NCBI GenBank assembly: GCA_944739405.2
Contig: OX123199.2
Span: 7,491,898-7,555,897, forward strand
Source of the DNA: Euclidia mi
Taxonomy: Eukaryota > Arthropoda > Insecta > Lepidoptera > Erebidae
Reading direction: 5' to 3'
DNA: 64,000 nucleotides
Shown: positions 63,991 to 64,000 of the stretch, one piece after another
Numbering within the stretch: position 1 is the stretch's first letter
Layout: the number at the start of each line of letters is the position of its first letter
Program-made: the position numbers and the translations under genes
Notes under the pieces: model-generated
What the model was told of the DNA's origin: nothing
Databases searched by the model: none
The model's input: the letters and a program-made list of their open reading frames with translations, nothing else

Positions 63991-64000
63991 AATAGATTCA

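Overview
The window reads as AT-rich genomic DNA of a moth or butterfly (Lepidoptera). The inference rests on intron-containing genes, dense tRNA-derived SINEs and short dispersed repeats of types common in Lepidoptera, the recurring word AGGTACCTA, RTE-like and Dong/R4-like LINE remnants, and hAT, piggyBac and Helitron debris. No bacterial operon, CRISPR array, rRNA gene or convincing stand-alone tRNA gene was seen.

Two host genes are supported, both on the + strand. Gene A (about 5.58-18.9 kb) has two alternative first coding exons (5579-6888 and 7240-7448). Both end in the same phase and splice to a shared exon (7832-9722), which joins in phase 0 to a terminal exon (15700-17850) across a 6 kb intron. 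The predicted products are 1783 and 1416 residues: highly charged, proline-rich, with an octapeptide array (PDRPKFxL), a V/L-periodic block and a C-terminal transmembrane tail anchor. I do not recognise the family. Gene B begins at 56021-56212 with one 64-codon first exon. Its remaining exons must lie beyond the window, so 56.2-64 kb is probably its first intron.

The rest is a layered transposon landscape. 1-5 kb: SINEs and short dispersed repeats. 10-15.7 kb (intron of gene A): LINE 3' ends, a GC-rich inverted-repeat element carrying a SINE, and two 5'-truncated RTE copies with target-site duplications, one ending 44 bp before the last splice acceptor. 19.7-21.2 kb: hAT-like element with an 8-bp duplication. 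23.5-25.5 kb: piggyBac-like element at TTAA beside a 128-bp tandem array. 29.3-30.1 kb: poly(A)-tailed GC-rich retroelement with a MITE inside it; a second, reverse-oriented copy at 51.5-52.4 kb shows the unoccupied site. 32.5-33.9 kb: element with TA duplication and twelve copies of a TGGACGC word. 35.6-37.3 kb: two tandem 849/852-bp GC-ended units. 38.0-47.0 kb: a nest in which an inverted-repeat element holds a Dong/R4-like LINE, which holds a young gypsy-type LTR retrotransposon (40250-46220) with 99.5% identical LTRs, an intact gag and pol, and an apparent -1 frameshift signal. 48 kb: degraded Helitron helicase. 58.6-59.1 kb: large foldback element. 63.2-64 kb: degenerate short-phrase repeats.

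All calls come from reading the sequence by eye. Family names rest on motif recognition, not on database searches.
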